Below are positions 33,284 to 42,870 of a stretch of 64,000 bases of DNA, in pieces. The DNA is from Lysobacter sp. CFH 32150. Its GTDB lineage: Bacteria; Pseudomonadota; Gammaproteobacteria; Xanthomonadales; Xanthomonadaceae. The position numbers and the translations under genes were made by a program. A model generated the notes under the pieces. It searched no databases, was not told the origin of the DNA, and saw only the letters and a list, made by a program, of their open reading frames with translations. The stretch is from assembly GCF_022758295.1 (NCBI RefSeq), contig NZ_JALDWJ010000001.1, positions 496,001 to 560,000 on the forward strand, in the 5' to 3' direction. Within the stretch, counting starts at the first letter, position 1; every line of letters begins with the position of its first letter.

Positions 33284-34795
33284 TTATGGGTTGGCCGTCG
33301 CCGCGGCGACGTGGCGCAGCGGCTCGCGCACGCGCAGCACGCACAGGCCCGCGACTACCAGGCTGACGCCGCCGATCACCAACGCATAGATCGGCTCGCT
33401 GCCGAAGAACAGCTTGAGCAGTACGCCGAGCAGGCTGGCGGCGACCAGCTGCGGGATCACGATGAAAAAATTGAAGATGCCCATGTACACGCCCATCTTC
33501 CCGGCGGGCACGCTGTCCGACAGCAACGCGTAAGGCAACGACAGGATCGAGGCCCAGGCGAAACCGACGCCGACCATCGACAACAGCAGCCATTGCGGAT
33601 CGCGGATCACCACGAAGGACAGCAGGCCCAAGCCACCCAGCGTGGCGTTGATCAGATGGCTGATGCGCAGCCCCCAGCGTTTCACCATCCATGGAATCAC
33701 CATGGCGGCCAGCGCGGCGAAGCCGTTGTAGGCGGCGAACAGCACGCCAACCCAGTTGGCGCCTTCGTTGTACGCCGCGGAAGTCGTGTCGCTGCTGCCG
33801 TAATGCACGCCGGTCACCGCGGCGGTGGTGTAGATCCACATCGCGAACAACGCAAACCAGGAGAAGAACTGCACGACGGCTAGCTGCCGCATGGTCGGCG
33901 GCATGTCGTAGAGGTCGTCCATGATGTGGGTGAACGCACCATCGCCGCGCAGGTTCGAGCGGAGCAGCAGGGCGGCGCCGTAAGCAGTGATCAAGCCGGC
34001 AAAGATGTACAGCTGCTTGTCCCAACCCTGCCATGCCACGACTGAGATGCCGATAACACCGGTCAACAGCCACGCCAGCGCGTTGCGCCGCACCCGCGCG
34101 GGTTCACGTGGACGGCGCGACAACGGCGGCGCCTCGTCCCAGGCCTTGAGTGTTTCCGGCGGGTATTCGCGCGTGCGCAACACCGTCCAGCCGATCGCCA
34201 GCAACAGCACCGCGCCGCCGGCATAAAACGCGTACCGCACCGTGTCGGGGACCTCGCCGGGCGCGGCGGTGTTGGCCACGCCGAACTTGGCCAGCAACCA
34301 CGGTAGCAGGCTGGCGACCACCGCACCCACGCCGATGAAGAAGCTTTGCATCGCGTAACCGCTGGCGCGCTGCTTGACCGGCAGCTGGTCGCCGACGAAG
34401 GCACGGAACGGCTCCATCGAGATGTTGATCGAGGCATCCAGGATCCACAGCAGGCCGGCCGCGATCCACAGCGACGGCGAGTTCGGCATGAAGAACAATG
34501 CCAGCGAGGTCAGCACCGCACCGGCGAGGAAATACGGCCGCCGTCGCCCCAACCCCGTCCAGGTGCGATCGGATAGGTAACCGACGATCGGCTGCACGAT
34601 CAGGCCCGTCAACGGCGCCGCGATCCACAGGATCGGGATGTCTTCCATGCTCGCCCCGAGCGTCTGGAAGATCCGGCTGACGTTTGCGTTCTGCAATGCG
34701 AAGCCGAACTGGATGCCGAGGAAGCCGAAGCACATGTTCCAGATCTGCCAGAACGACAGCTGGGGTTTTGCGGACGCCTGCACTGCTGGTGTCAT
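33284..34795 (-). CDS. MFS sugar symporter (maltose/maltodextrin type)
   Basis: 503 residues with about 12 membrane helices and a central charged loop (residues 220-245). The FWQIWNMCFGFLGIQFGFALQNAN start, given here as coordinates about 34690-34760, and the loop YLSDRTWTGLGRRRPYF are typical of the glycoside-proton symporters that carry sucrose or maltose. It is divergent from the alpha-glucosidase gene across a 307-bp region with a LacI-type operator, and is followed by the GH13 lipoprotein. Inner-membrane uptake of maltose or short maltodextrins is inferred. Confidence 0.87.
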   Translation of the reverse strand: MTPAVQASAKPQLSFWQIWNMCFGFLGIQFGFALQNANVSRIFQTLGASMEDIPILWIAAPLTGLIVQPIVGYLSDRTWTGLGRRRPYFLAGAVLTSLALFFMPNSPSLWIAAGLLWILDASINISMEPFRAFVGDQLPVKQRASGYAMQSFFIGVGAVVASLLPWLLAKFGVANTAAPGEVPDTVRYAFYAGGAVLLLAIGWTVLRTREYPPETLKAWDEAPPLSRRPREPARVRRNALAWLLTGVIGISVVAWQGWDKQLYIFAGLITAYGAALLLRSNLRGDGAFTHIMDDLYDMPPTMRQLAVVQFFSWFALFAMWIYTTAAVTGVHYGSSDTTSAAYNEGANWVGVLFAAYNGFAALAAMVIPWMVKRWGLRISHLINATLGGLGLLSFVVIRDPQWLLLSMVGVGFAWASILSLPYALLSDSVPAGKMGVYMGIFNFFIVIPQLVAASLLGVLLKLFFGSEPIYALVIGGVSLVVAGLCVLRVREPLRHVAAATANP

Positions 34796-35102
34796 TGGGT
34801 GCTGCCTTTGATGAGCGCGTTCACGTACGGGGCTCTGACACGCGCATGTCGAACCCCGTCAAGAGCACATGGGATGGTACGCCGGCGTATGCGGTGAAGG
34901 TGCCATGCACACTGCTGAGGCGAGCCGGACCCATGTTAGTCAGCGGTGCACTTGCACAATGATTGTTGCAAACGTATTCATGCCTCCCTTCGGCTCACCG
35001 TCATCACAGCCCATGCGCTGCGTGGAATAGTGGCGCCTTCAGCGTGTGCCTGTTCTTGCGCCCACGACTCATCTCTGGGGAATTCGCTTGTTGGGGAAAG
35101 GA
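34796..35102. other. Divergent regulatory region between the MFS symporter and the alpha-glucosidase
   Basis: 307 bp without a convincing gene. It contains a LacI-type operator (separate entry), a nearby imperfect inverted repeat around CAATGATTG (34958-34966), and at its end the GGGGAAAGG Shine-Dalgarno of the glucosidase gene. I could not place -35/-10 boxes with confidence for either direction. Confidence 0.6.
34967..34980. promoter_or_regulatory. LacI-type operator in the symporter/glucosidase intergenic region
   Basis: The 14-mer TGCAAACGTATTCA is an imperfect palindrome around a central CG, the usual form of LacI-family sites. Its reverse complement differs by one base from TGAATACGTATGCA at 42712-42725. 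Both lie in divergent promoter regions of the same sugar locus. Confidence 0.65.
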
Positions 35103-36719
35103 ATGACGACAAGTCAATGGTGGCGTGGCGCGGTGATCTACCAGATCTATCCGCGCAGCTTCCTGGATACCGATGGCGATGGCGTCGGCGATCTGCAGGG
35201 GATCATCGAGAAACTCGATTACGTCGCCAGCCTCGGCGTCGACGCGATCTGGGTTTCGCCCTTCTTCAAGTCGCCGATGGCCGACTTCGGATACGACATC
35301 GCCGATTACCGCGAGGTCGACCCCTTGTTCGGCACCCTCGACGATTTCGACCGCCTGCTCGCCAAGGCCCACGGTCTTGGGATCAAGGTGATGATCGACC
35401 AGGTGCTCAGCCACACCTCGGTCGAGCACGAATGGTTCAGGCAAAGCCGCGAATCGCAGCACAACGACAAGTCCGACTGGTACGTCTGGGCGGATGCCAA
35501 ACCGGATGGCACACCACCCAACAACTGGCTTTCGATCTTCGGCGGCGTCGCTTGGCAGTGGGAACCGCGTCGCGGCCAGTACTTCCTCCACAATTTCCTG
35601 GCCTCGCAGCCGGACCTGAACTTCCACAACCCGGCGGTGCGCGCCGCCACGCTGGACAACGTGAAGTTCTGGCTCGATCGCGGCGTGGATGGCCTGCGCC
35701 TGGATGCGATCAACTTCTGCTTCCACGACGCGCAACTGCGCGACAACCCGCCCAAGCCATCGGAGCTGCGCACCGGTCGCGGGTTCAGTGCCGACAACCC
35801 GTACGCCTTCCAGTACCACCTCCACAACAACACGCAACCCGAGAATCTCGGGTTCCTCGAAGAGTTGCGCGCGCTGCTGGATCGGTATCCGGGCGCGACT
35901 ACGCTCGGCGAGATCTCGTCCGAGGATTCCCTCGCGACGATGGCCGAATACGTCGGCGACGGCCGCCTGCACATGGGCTACAGCTTCGAACTGCTGACCG
36001 ACGACTGCAGCGCCGCCTATATCCGCGGCACGGTAGAGAACCTCGAATCGAAGATGCCGCACGGCTGGCCCTGCTGGGCGATCTCGAACCACGACGTGCG
36101 CCGTGCCGTGACGCGCTGGGGCGGCACGTCGCCGACAGGCGCCCTGGCCAAGCAACTGGTGGCGCTGGTGTGCTCGCTGCGCGGTTCGGTCTGCCTGTAC
36201 CAGGGCGAGGAGCTTGGCCTCAGCGAAGCGGATGTGCCGTACGAGTCGTTGCAGGATCCCTATGGCATCGCCTTCTGGCCGAACTTCAAGGGCCGCGATG
36301 GCTGCCGGACACCGATGCCGTGGAGCGGCGACGCCCACGCCGGCTTCACCGCGAATCCGCCCTGGTTGCCGATTCCGGAAGCGCACCGCAGCAGCAGCGT
36401 GTCGGTGCAGGACGCCGATCCCGATTCGGTGCTCAACGCAGTGCGCACGTTCCTCCGCTGGCGCAGGACCAAGCCGGCGTTGGTACGCGGCGACATCCGC
36501 TTCATCGATGCGCCGGAACCCGTGCTCGCCTTCGTCCGCAGCAGCGAGGGGCAGTCGTTGCTGGTCGCGTTCAACCTGTCGGCGACGCCTGTCGAATGGA
36601 CGCTGCCCTCCGGTACGACTGCACACCTGCTCGAGGACCACGACCTCGCGTCGGCCCGCATCGATGGCGATCGCGTACACCTGCCGGCACGGGGCGTGCT
36701 CTTCGCCAGGCTTGGCTGA
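35103..36719 (+). CDS. GH13 (subfamily 23-like) alpha-glucosidase
   Basis: 538 residues, no signal peptide, so cytoplasmic. The start MTTSQWWRGAVIYQIYPRSF and GVGDLQGI are typical of oligo-1,6-glucosidase/alpha-glucosidase enzymes such as the Xanthomonas alpha-glucosidase. Catalytic residues are Asp in GLRLDAINF, Glu in LGEISSED and Asp in SNHDVRR. A strong GGGGAAAGG precedes the ATG at 35103. Its job would be to split imported maltose and maltodextrins to glucose. The GH97 gene follows in the same direction after 58 bp. Confidence 0.93.
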   Translation: MTTSQWWRGAVIYQIYPRSFLDTDGDGVGDLQGIIEKLDYVASLGVDAIWVSPFFKSPMADFGYDIADYREVDPLFGTLDDFDRLLAKAHGLGIKVMIDQVLSHTSVEHEWFRQSRESQHNDKSDWYVWADAKPDGTPPNNWLSIFGGVAWQWEPRRGQYFLHNFLASQPDLNFHNPAVRAATLDNVKFWLDRGVDGLRLDAINFCFHDAQLRDNPPKPSELRTGRGFSADNPYAFQYHLHNNTQPENLGFLEELRALLDRYPGATTLGEISSEDSLATMAEYVGDGRLHMGYSFELLTDDCSAAYIRGTVENLESKMPHGWPCWAISNHDVRRAVTRWGGTSPTGALAKQLVALVCSLRGSVCLYQGEELGLSEADVPYESLQDPYGIAFWPNFKGRDGCRTPMPWSGDAHAGFTANPPWLPIPEAHRSSSVSVQDADPDSVLNAVRTFLRWRRTKPALVRGDIRFIDAPEPVLAFVRSSEGQSLLVAFNLSATPVEWTLPSGTTAHLLEDHDLASARIDGDRVHLPARGVLFARLG

Positions 36720-36777
36720 GTCGATGCTGCGCTTGCTACGCGCAATCCGGTTCACATCATTGCTGAAGGATTCCGAG

Positions 36778-38820
36778 ATGCGTTTTTCGTTCGCTGCTCT
36801 CCTGCTCCTGGCGTTTGCTGTTCTTGCGCAGGCTGCCCCCGCGCATGCCGAGACCGTCGCCGAGGTGTCTTCGCCCGATGGCACGCTGAAAGTGGAACTG
36901 GACCTCAATGGCGAAGGCCGGCTGGCCTATCGGGTGGCACGCAAAGGCCAGCCGCTGATCGACGATTCCCGGCTCGGCTTCATCCTGCGCAATGACCGCC
37001 AGTTGCTGCGCGGCCTGAAGCTGGAGAAACAGGCGGCACGCAGTTTCGACGAAACCTGGGAGCAACCCTGGGGCGAGCGCCGCTTCGTCCGCAATCACTA
37101 CAACGAACTCCGGGCGAGCTTTGTCGAGGGCGATCGCGACCACCGCCGTGTTGACGTCGTGTTCCGCGTGTTCGATGACGGCATCGGCTTCCGCTACGAA
37201 CTGCCCAAACAGCCGAAGCTCGACAAAGTCCAGATCGAGGAAGAACTCACCGAGTTCGCAATCGCGCAGCCGGCGACCGCGTGGTGGATCCCGGCCTTCG
37301 AATGGAATCGCGAGGAATACCTCTACAACCGCACGCCGTTGGCCGAAGTCGGCATGGCACAGACCCCGATCACGCTGCGCACGGCGAATGGCACGCATCT
37401 CTCCATCCATGAAGCCGCACTGGTCGACTACGCGGGCATGAACCTGGCCAAGGGCGGCGACGGTCGCCTGCGTGCAACGCTGACGCCCGGCAGCCCGGCC
37501 AAAGTGGTGCGGCGCACGCCCTTCACCACGCCCTGGCGCACGATCCAGATCGCCGAACGCGCCGGCGGCCTGGTCGAATCCAACCTGATCCTCAACCTCA
37601 ACGAACCCAACAAGCTCGGCGACGTGAGCTGGTTCAAGCCGTCCAAGTACGTCGGCGTGTGGTGGTCGCTGCACCTCGACACACAGATCTGGGGCACCGG
37701 GCCAAAGCACGGAGCAACCACGGAGAACACCAAGCGCTACATCGATTTCGCCGCGAAGTACGGTTTCCGCGGCGTGCTGGTGGAAGGCTGGAACGTGGGC
37801 TGGGATGGCGACTGGTTCGCCAACGGCTGGAACTTCGACTTCAGCAAGCCCACGCCGGATTACGACCTGGAGGAGTTGGCCGCCTACGCGAAGTCCAAGG
37901 GCGTGCACCTGATCGGCCACCACGAGACCGCGTGCGCGATCAGTCACTACGAACGGCAGATGAGCGAGGCGTTCGCCCTGTTCCAACGCCTGGGCATCGA
38001 TGCGGTGAAGACTGGCTACGTCTGTGATGCCGGCCAGATCGAGCGGCAGGACAAACCGAACGGCCCGGTGCTGCGCGAATGGCACGAAGGCCAGTTCATG
38101 AGCAACCACCACCTGCGCGTGCTGGAGGCGGCGGCGAAACACCACGTCGCCATCAATGCGCATGAGCCGATCAAGGACACCGGCCTGCGTCGCACGTACC
38201 CCAACTGGATTTCGCGCGAAGGCGCGCGCGGTCAGGAGTTCAACGCCTGGGGCAATCCGCCCAATCCGCCGGAGCACGAACCCAATCTGATCTTCACCCG
38301 CATGCTCGCCGGGCCGATGGACTTCACGCCCGGCGTGGTGAGCCTGAAGGGCCGCGGTGGCCAGGCGATCCAGAACACGGTCGCGCGCCAGCTTGCCGAC
38401 TACGTGGTGCTGTACAGCCCGATCCACATGGCCGCGGATCTGCCGGAACACTACGAGCAGCACATGGATGCGTTCCAGTTCATCCGCGACGTGCCCACCG
38501 ACTGGCAGGACACGCGCGTGCTCAATGGCGAGGTCGGCGACTACGCGACCATCGTGCGCAAGGACCGCAACAGCGAGGACTGGTTCCTGGGCAGCGTGAC
38601 TGACGAGAACGCGCGCACGCTGGCGATACCGCTGGACTTCCTCGATGCGAAGCGCATCTACGTCGCGCAGATCTACCGCGATGGCGACGGCGCGGACTGG
38701 AAGACGAATCCCTTCGCGTTCGCGCGCGAGACCCGCGAAGTCTCGCGCGGCGACACGCTGACGCTGAAACTGGCCTCGGGCGGTGGCGCGGCGATCCGGT
38801 TCACGCCCAAGGCGCAATGA
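36778..38820 (+). CDS. GH97 alpha-glucosidase, inverting SusB-like type
   Basis: 680 residues with a signal peptide (cleavage near AAPAHA), so periplasmic or secreted. It has an N-terminal beta-sandwich, a barrel and a C-terminal sheet. The glutamates used by inverting GH97 enzymes are all recognisable: HHETA, NAHEP and REGARGQE. The motif MDFTPGVVS is also conserved. AAGGA sits seven bases before the ATG at 36778. The gene end overlaps the esterase start by four bases. Role: removal of glucose from the non-reducing ends of maltodextrins in the periplasm. Confidence 0.94.
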   Translation: MRFSFAALLLLAFAVLAQAAPAHAETVAEVSSPDGTLKVELDLNGEGRLAYRVARKGQPLIDDSRLGFILRNDRQLLRGLKLEKQAARSFDETWEQPWGERRFVRNHYNELRASFVEGDRDHRRVDVVFRVFDDGIGFRYELPKQPKLDKVQIEEELTEFAIAQPATAWWIPAFEWNREEYLYNRTPLAEVGMAQTPITLRTANGTHLSIHEAALVDYAGMNLAKGGDGRLRATLTPGSPAKVVRRTPFTTPWRTIQIAERAGGLVESNLILNLNEPNKLGDVSWFKPSKYVGVWWSLHLDTQIWGTGPKHGATTENTKRYIDFAAKYGFRGVLVEGWNVGWDGDWFANGWNFDFSKPTPDYDLEELAAYAKSKGVHLIGHHETACAISHYERQMSEAFALFQRLGIDAVKTGYVCDAGQIERQDKPNGPVLREWHEGQFMSNHHLRVLEAAAKHHVAINAHEPIKDTGLRRTYPNWISREGARGQEFNAWGNPPNPPEHEPNLIFTRMLAGPMDFTPGVVSLKGRGGQAIQNTVARQLADYVVLYSPIHMAADLPEHYEQHMDAFQFIRDVPTDWQDTRVLNGEVGDYATIVRKDRNSEDWFLGSVTDENARTLAIPLDFLDAKRIYVAQIYRDGDGADWKTNPFAFARETREVSRGDTLTLKLASGGGAAIRFTPKAQ

Positions 38821-39830
38821 ACCGCGTGTCGCATTCTGGACCGAAACGTACAGTCGGGTTGCTGGTGGCTGTATCGGCGCTTCTTTCCGCCTGCGTGCCG
38901 CCGGGCATGGACCGGTCGCCACATGCAGCGAATCCGGTGATCGACGCAATCACCGTCGAAACATCGATGCTGGAGGCTCCCACCGTTTCGCCGCAGCCGA
39001 TCCGTGTCCGGATCTGGCTGCCGCCGGGTTATGCCGTCGCTACGCGACGTTATCCGACTCTCTACATCAACGACGGCCAGGACATGGAGGCCGTCGGCCT
39101 GCAGGCCACGCTGGAACGGCTGTATGCGGGCAAGGCCATCCAGCCTGTCATTGTGGTCGCGATCGACATGCCACCGGATCGGATGGGCGCCTATGGCTTC
39201 TCCGATCGCCCCAATGCACGCAGTCTGGTGGCGGGGACCCGCTACGGAGCCGTAGGCACTCACGCGCACGCATATTCGGAATGGGTCGCGAAGGCGCTGG
39301 TGCCGGCGATCGATGCGCGCTACCGCACGCGCCGCTCACCCGATGCGCGCGCCGTGCTCGGCTGGTCGCTAGGTGCCGCGAACGCTTTCAATCTCGCGTG
39401 GCAATACCCGGAACTGTTCGGACACGTCGGCGCGTTCTCGCCTTCGTTCTGGCTGTCCGCGGACCGCAACGACGCGGACGCGGTGCAGCGGAGCCGCCTG
39501 GCGCAGCGCATGGTCGACGGCAGTCACGTGCGCGCGGACCTCAAGCTGTTCTTTGCCGTCGGAACGACCGAAGAAACCGACGACCGCGATGGCGACGGTA
39601 TCAACGACGCGCTAGACGACACCCGCGACCTGATGGATGGCTGGCACAACGGCGGCACCTTGCATGCCCAGGGCCTGCGCCAACTCGGTTACTCGGTCAA
39701 CCTCGATTACGGCCAGCACGCCAGCACCGACGATGCGGTGCTGCTGTCGCTGCAAGGCGGCGGACACAACCAGGTCAGCTGGGCACGCATGCTGCCCACG
39801 TTCTTCACGTGGGCGTATTCCAAACGCTAG
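38817..39830 (+). CDS. Lipoprotein alpha/beta-hydrolase of the esterase D (Fes/EstA) family
   Basis: 337 residues with a lipobox (VSALLSAC, Cys26). The alpha/beta-hydrolase core has RVRIWLPPGY, YINDGQD, the nucleophile elbow GWSLGAAN and a C-terminal catalytic His in GGHNQVSWARML, the pattern of the putative esterase family PF00756. It overlaps the GH97 gene by ATGA and must be co-translated with it. The substrate is unknown; acyl or feruloyl groups on plant polysaccharide, or a non-carbohydrate ester, are possible. Confidence 0.85.
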   Translation: MNRVSHSGPKRTVGLLVAVSALLSACVPPGMDRSPHAANPVIDAITVETSMLEAPTVSPQPIRVRIWLPPGYAVATRRYPTLYINDGQDMEAVGLQATLERLYAGKAIQPVIVVAIDMPPDRMGAYGFSDRPNARSLVAGTRYGAVGTHAHAYSEWVAKALVPAIDARYRTRRSPDARAVLGWSLGAANAFNLAWQYPELFGHVGAFSPSFWLSADRNDADAVQRSRLAQRMVDGSHVRADLKLFFAVGTTEETDDRDGDGINDALDDTRDLMDGWHNGGTLHAQGLRQLGYSVNLDYGQHASTDDAVLLSLQGGGHNQVSWARMLPTFFTWAYSKR

Positions 39831-39935
39831 TTGCAACGACAGGCGACTGTCCTTCCAGTTCCGTGTCCTTGGTTTCGCGCACCGCAGACACGACGAACAG
39901 CGGCAGCCCCAGGACCGGGGCAGCGTGGTGGTCGA

Positions 39936-42572
39936 TCAGGGCAAAGCGATGACGGCGGCATCCATCACCAATGGGTCGACGTTGCCGTCACCGCCGCCGA
40001 AACCATGCGACTGCGCCGTCGGCACGAGCGGGCGGTAGCCGCCGTCGTAATCCCAGGTCGTGACATACACCTTCGCGCCAGCCAACGACTTCGGGTTGCC
40101 GAGCGATGCGCCGGACAGGAGGAAGCTGACCACGTCGTTATCGCGATCGGCTGCGATCGTGGCGGCGGGCATTGTCGCCGTGCCTTCATTCGTCGCGGAT
40201 GCACCGTTCGCCGAGAACAACGCGTTTGACCAGCCATGTGCGCGCAACCGGTAATGCCAGCGCATGTCGTGGGGCAGCGTCGCATTCTGCAGCGGCATCA
40301 CCGTCGCACCGTCCGCCTGGCCGGGCACCTGCACGAAGATCGTGAATGCGACATGGTCGAAGCCGTTGGACGGATTCCACGATGCAGTGACCTCATGCAT
40401 TCGCAGGTCGATCTTCAACGCACCGCCTGCCCCGGACACGCGCACGCCACGGATGTCGGCCTGCCGGTTCGCACCCCAACCCGCATCGCTGGGATAGCGA
40501 TAACGTCCATCCGGGCCCGCGTCGTCGCCTGCGGGGTCGTCGATTTCCGCGAGCACCTTCCAGTCGCGTTCGACACGGAAGCTGCATCGCGCCGAGGCGA
40601 CTCCCGAGGATTCATCCCACGCGACCAGGTTGTGTTCGACCACGGCATCGGCCATCGCCCCTGTATCCACCGTGGCTTCCCAGCGGTCGTCGGCGTCGGG
40701 CCGGACGCGCTGTGCTGCGTCGAGATTTCCATCGACGACCAGCAGGAATTCGAATGTGTCCTTCGCGTTGCCCCGCACGCGGAAGTCGCCGCCGACGCGC
40801 GCCGCCGTCAGCGGTTCGATGGCGAGCGATGCGGATCGCGCCGGAATCGCTGCGGTCTTCGACGTGGGCTTCCACACCATGCCGCTGCGTGCGGGTAGTC
40901 GCAGGCTGACCAGGCCATCGGCGCCCGCGACGAGATCTTCCGGCACGCCGTCGATCGCGAACAGACCCTGCAACTTCGTGCCCGCCGCGAGTCCGGTGTC
41001 GAGGTTGTCGAGCAACGCAGCGTGATCCGAGGTGTTGAAGACCACGAGTGCGGACTCGTCGCGGCCATGCACCTGTGTCCGCATCCGATACGCCAGCACG
41101 CCGGCACTGGCGGCGTTGTCGCGCAGGATGGTCGGCGTTCCCCGCGAAAACAGCAGATGGGCACGACGCAGTGCGATGGCGCGCTTGATGAACTGGTAAA
41201 GCGGCGCGTCCGTATCGAAATGATCGCGTCCGGCAGCGCCGTAGCCGTCCTTGAACATCGCGCCGCGCTGTTCGGTGAAACCTTGCTCCGTGCCGTAGTA
41301 GACGACCGGAATCCCCGGCAGCGTCATCAGCAGCAACAACCCTTGCTTCAGCCCGGCGACGTTGCCGCTGGCCAGGAAGCGATCGACGTCGTGGTTATCG
41401 ATGAAGCTCGGCATCAGGTGCGGCTGCGCATGCACCGCCATCATGCTGCGGATGCGATGCGCGAGTTCGGCCGTCGGTCTGCCGCGTGCAAAGACATCAA
41501 CCGCCGTGCCGTACAGCGGGAAATTGAGCATGCCCGGCAGCAGTGCTTCACCGCCGCGGCCGCGCATGTAGTCATCGATCTTCCTGGCTTGCGCATCGTC
41601 GTAGGGTTTGTCGATGCCGAAACCTTCGCCGAAGACATGGAAGGCCTTGCGCCCGGTGTTCTCCGCTACCTGGAGGATGCCCGGGTGTTTCGCATCGTTC
41701 GAATGCAGGAAATCGGTGAAGTACTCCGATGGTACGTAGAATGCGGTGTCCACGCGGAAAGCGTCGACGCCGACTTCGCGGATCCAGTACCCATAGGATT
41801 CCCGCAGCACATCGCGCACCACCGGGTTTTCCGTATTCAGATCGTCGAGACCCGCAAGTTGATAAGTGCGCTCCTGGACCGGGTTCGTGAAGTCGGTGAT
41901 GTCCGGCGTCCAGTGATAGACGCCAGTCTTGCGATGTTCTGGATTGCGCACATCATTCAGCGTGAATGGCCATTGCGTCGGCGCGGTGCGGCCGTTCGCA
42001 TCGGGAATCAACCGGAAGTTCGCAGCCGGATCCGCGGCACTCCACTGGCCGTCATAGGCGATGAAATTCGCAACGTGGTTCACCACGATGTCCTGCACCA
42101 GATACATCCCTGCTGCGTGGATGCTGCCGGACAGGCGCTTGTAGTCCGCGAGCGTGCCGTAGTGCGGATCGACCGCGGAAAAATCCTCGCCCCAGTAGCC
42201 GTGGTAGCCGCCGTACTGCGCCCGCACGTTCCACCACTGGTGCGCCACGGGCGGCGTAATCCAGATTGCCGTGGCGCCGAGGCCGCGGATGTAATCCAGG
42301 TGGCGCTCGATGCCCACCAGATCGCCACCGCTGTACTTCGCATTGCTGGCTGGATCGAACTCGCTGGCGCCCTGGTCGTTGTTGGCGGGATCACCATCGT
42401 CGAACCGATCGGTCATCACGAAGTAAATGACCTGGTCGCGCCAATCTGGCGACGGCACATGCAGCAACGGAGCCGCGGCGGGTTGCGCCGCTCGTAGCGT
42501 CGGGGGAACACCCCCTGCCAGCACTGCCGCCGCCAATGCCAGGCACAACGACCCCAATCCCCTCGGATGCAT
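39936..42572 (-). CDS. Secreted multidomain GH13 alpha-amylase with C-terminal glucodextranase-like domain
   Basis: 878 residues with a signal peptide (cleavage near TLRAA). The GH13 barrel (about 40-480) has catalytic Asp in FRVDTAFYV, Glu in HVFGEGFG and Asp in FIDNHDVDRF. A domain C and an Ig-like region (about 590-660) follow. The C-terminal module (about 665-878) contains DPAGDDAGPDGRYRYPSD, resembling the C-terminal domain of glucodextranases and some pullulanases. It probably attacks starch or long maltodextrins outside the cytoplasm. Convergent with the esterase (105 bp gap, only a weak GCCCC/GGGGC hairpin) and divergent from the TonB receptor. Confidence 0.9.
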   Translation of the reverse strand: MHPRGLGSLCLALAAAVLAGGVPPTLRAAQPAAAPLLHVPSPDWRDQVIYFVMTDRFDDGDPANNDQGASEFDPASNAKYSGGDLVGIERHLDYIRGLGATAIWITPPVAHQWWNVRAQYGGYHGYWGEDFSAVDPHYGTLADYKRLSGSIHAAGMYLVQDIVVNHVANFIAYDGQWSAADPAANFRLIPDANGRTAPTQWPFTLNDVRNPEHRKTGVYHWTPDITDFTNPVQERTYQLAGLDDLNTENPVVRDVLRESYGYWIREVGVDAFRVDTAFYVPSEYFTDFLHSNDAKHPGILQVAENTGRKAFHVFGEGFGIDKPYDDAQARKIDDYMRGRGGEALLPGMLNFPLYGTAVDVFARGRPTAELAHRIRSMMAVHAQPHLMPSFIDNHDVDRFLASGNVAGLKQGLLLLMTLPGIPVVYYGTEQGFTEQRGAMFKDGYGAAGRDHFDTDAPLYQFIKRAIALRRAHLLFSRGTPTILRDNAASAGVLAYRMRTQVHGRDESALVVFNTSDHAALLDNLDTGLAAGTKLQGLFAIDGVPEDLVAGADGLVSLRLPARSGMVWKPTSKTAAIPARSASLAIEPLTAARVGGDFRVRGNAKDTFEFLLVVDGNLDAAQRVRPDADDRWEATVDTGAMADAVVEHNLVAWDESSGVASARCSFRVERDWKVLAEIDDPAGDDAGPDGRYRYPSDAGWGANRQADIRGVRVSGAGGALKIDLRMHEVTASWNPSNGFDHVAFTIFVQVPGQADGATVMPLQNATLPHDMRWHYRLRAHGWSNALFSANGASATNEGTATMPAATIAADRDNDVVSFLLSGASLGNPKSLAGAKVYVTTWDYDGGYRPLVPTAQSHGFGGGDGNVDPLVMDAAVIALP

Positions 42573-42711
42573 CGATCCACCTCGACTTTCGCAACCGCCA
42601 TTCAGATCTGGAGGCCTTTCCCATCAGCGATCGCGCGAACGCGCGTGGGGGGCGGCCCACTATTCCATGGTTGCGTGACGGCGGTTGCCCCCCTGCTTCG
42701 TCGCGATGCAA

Positions 42712-42725
42712 TGAATACGTATGCA
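42712..42725. promoter_or_regulatory. LacI-type operator between the GH13 amylase and the TonB-dependent receptor
   Basis: TGAATACGTATGCA, a near-perfect palindrome with a central CG, lies 146 bp before the receptor ATG and 140 bp before the amylase start. It matches the site at 34967-34980 (opposite orientation) at 13 of 14 positions. The rest of this 298-bp gap holds only the GGAGGGG Shine-Dalgarno of the receptor. Confidence 0.7.
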
Positions 42726-42870
42726 AGAAAATTTGTGCGGGGATGGCTGCGAATACCATCCACCTACGCCACGGGGCATGGGTAAGCATCGGGCGCACGG
42801 GGGCTGGAGCGCCGATCGACGACATAAACGGCGCGGCTGACGAAACAGAACTTTGAGGAGTGGAGGGGAG

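Noticed and set aside
34684..34962. Small open frame in the divergent symporter/glucosidase region
   Set aside because: Starts inside the symporter gene on the opposite strand, has no Shine-Dalgarno or recognisable sequence, and covers the operator region.
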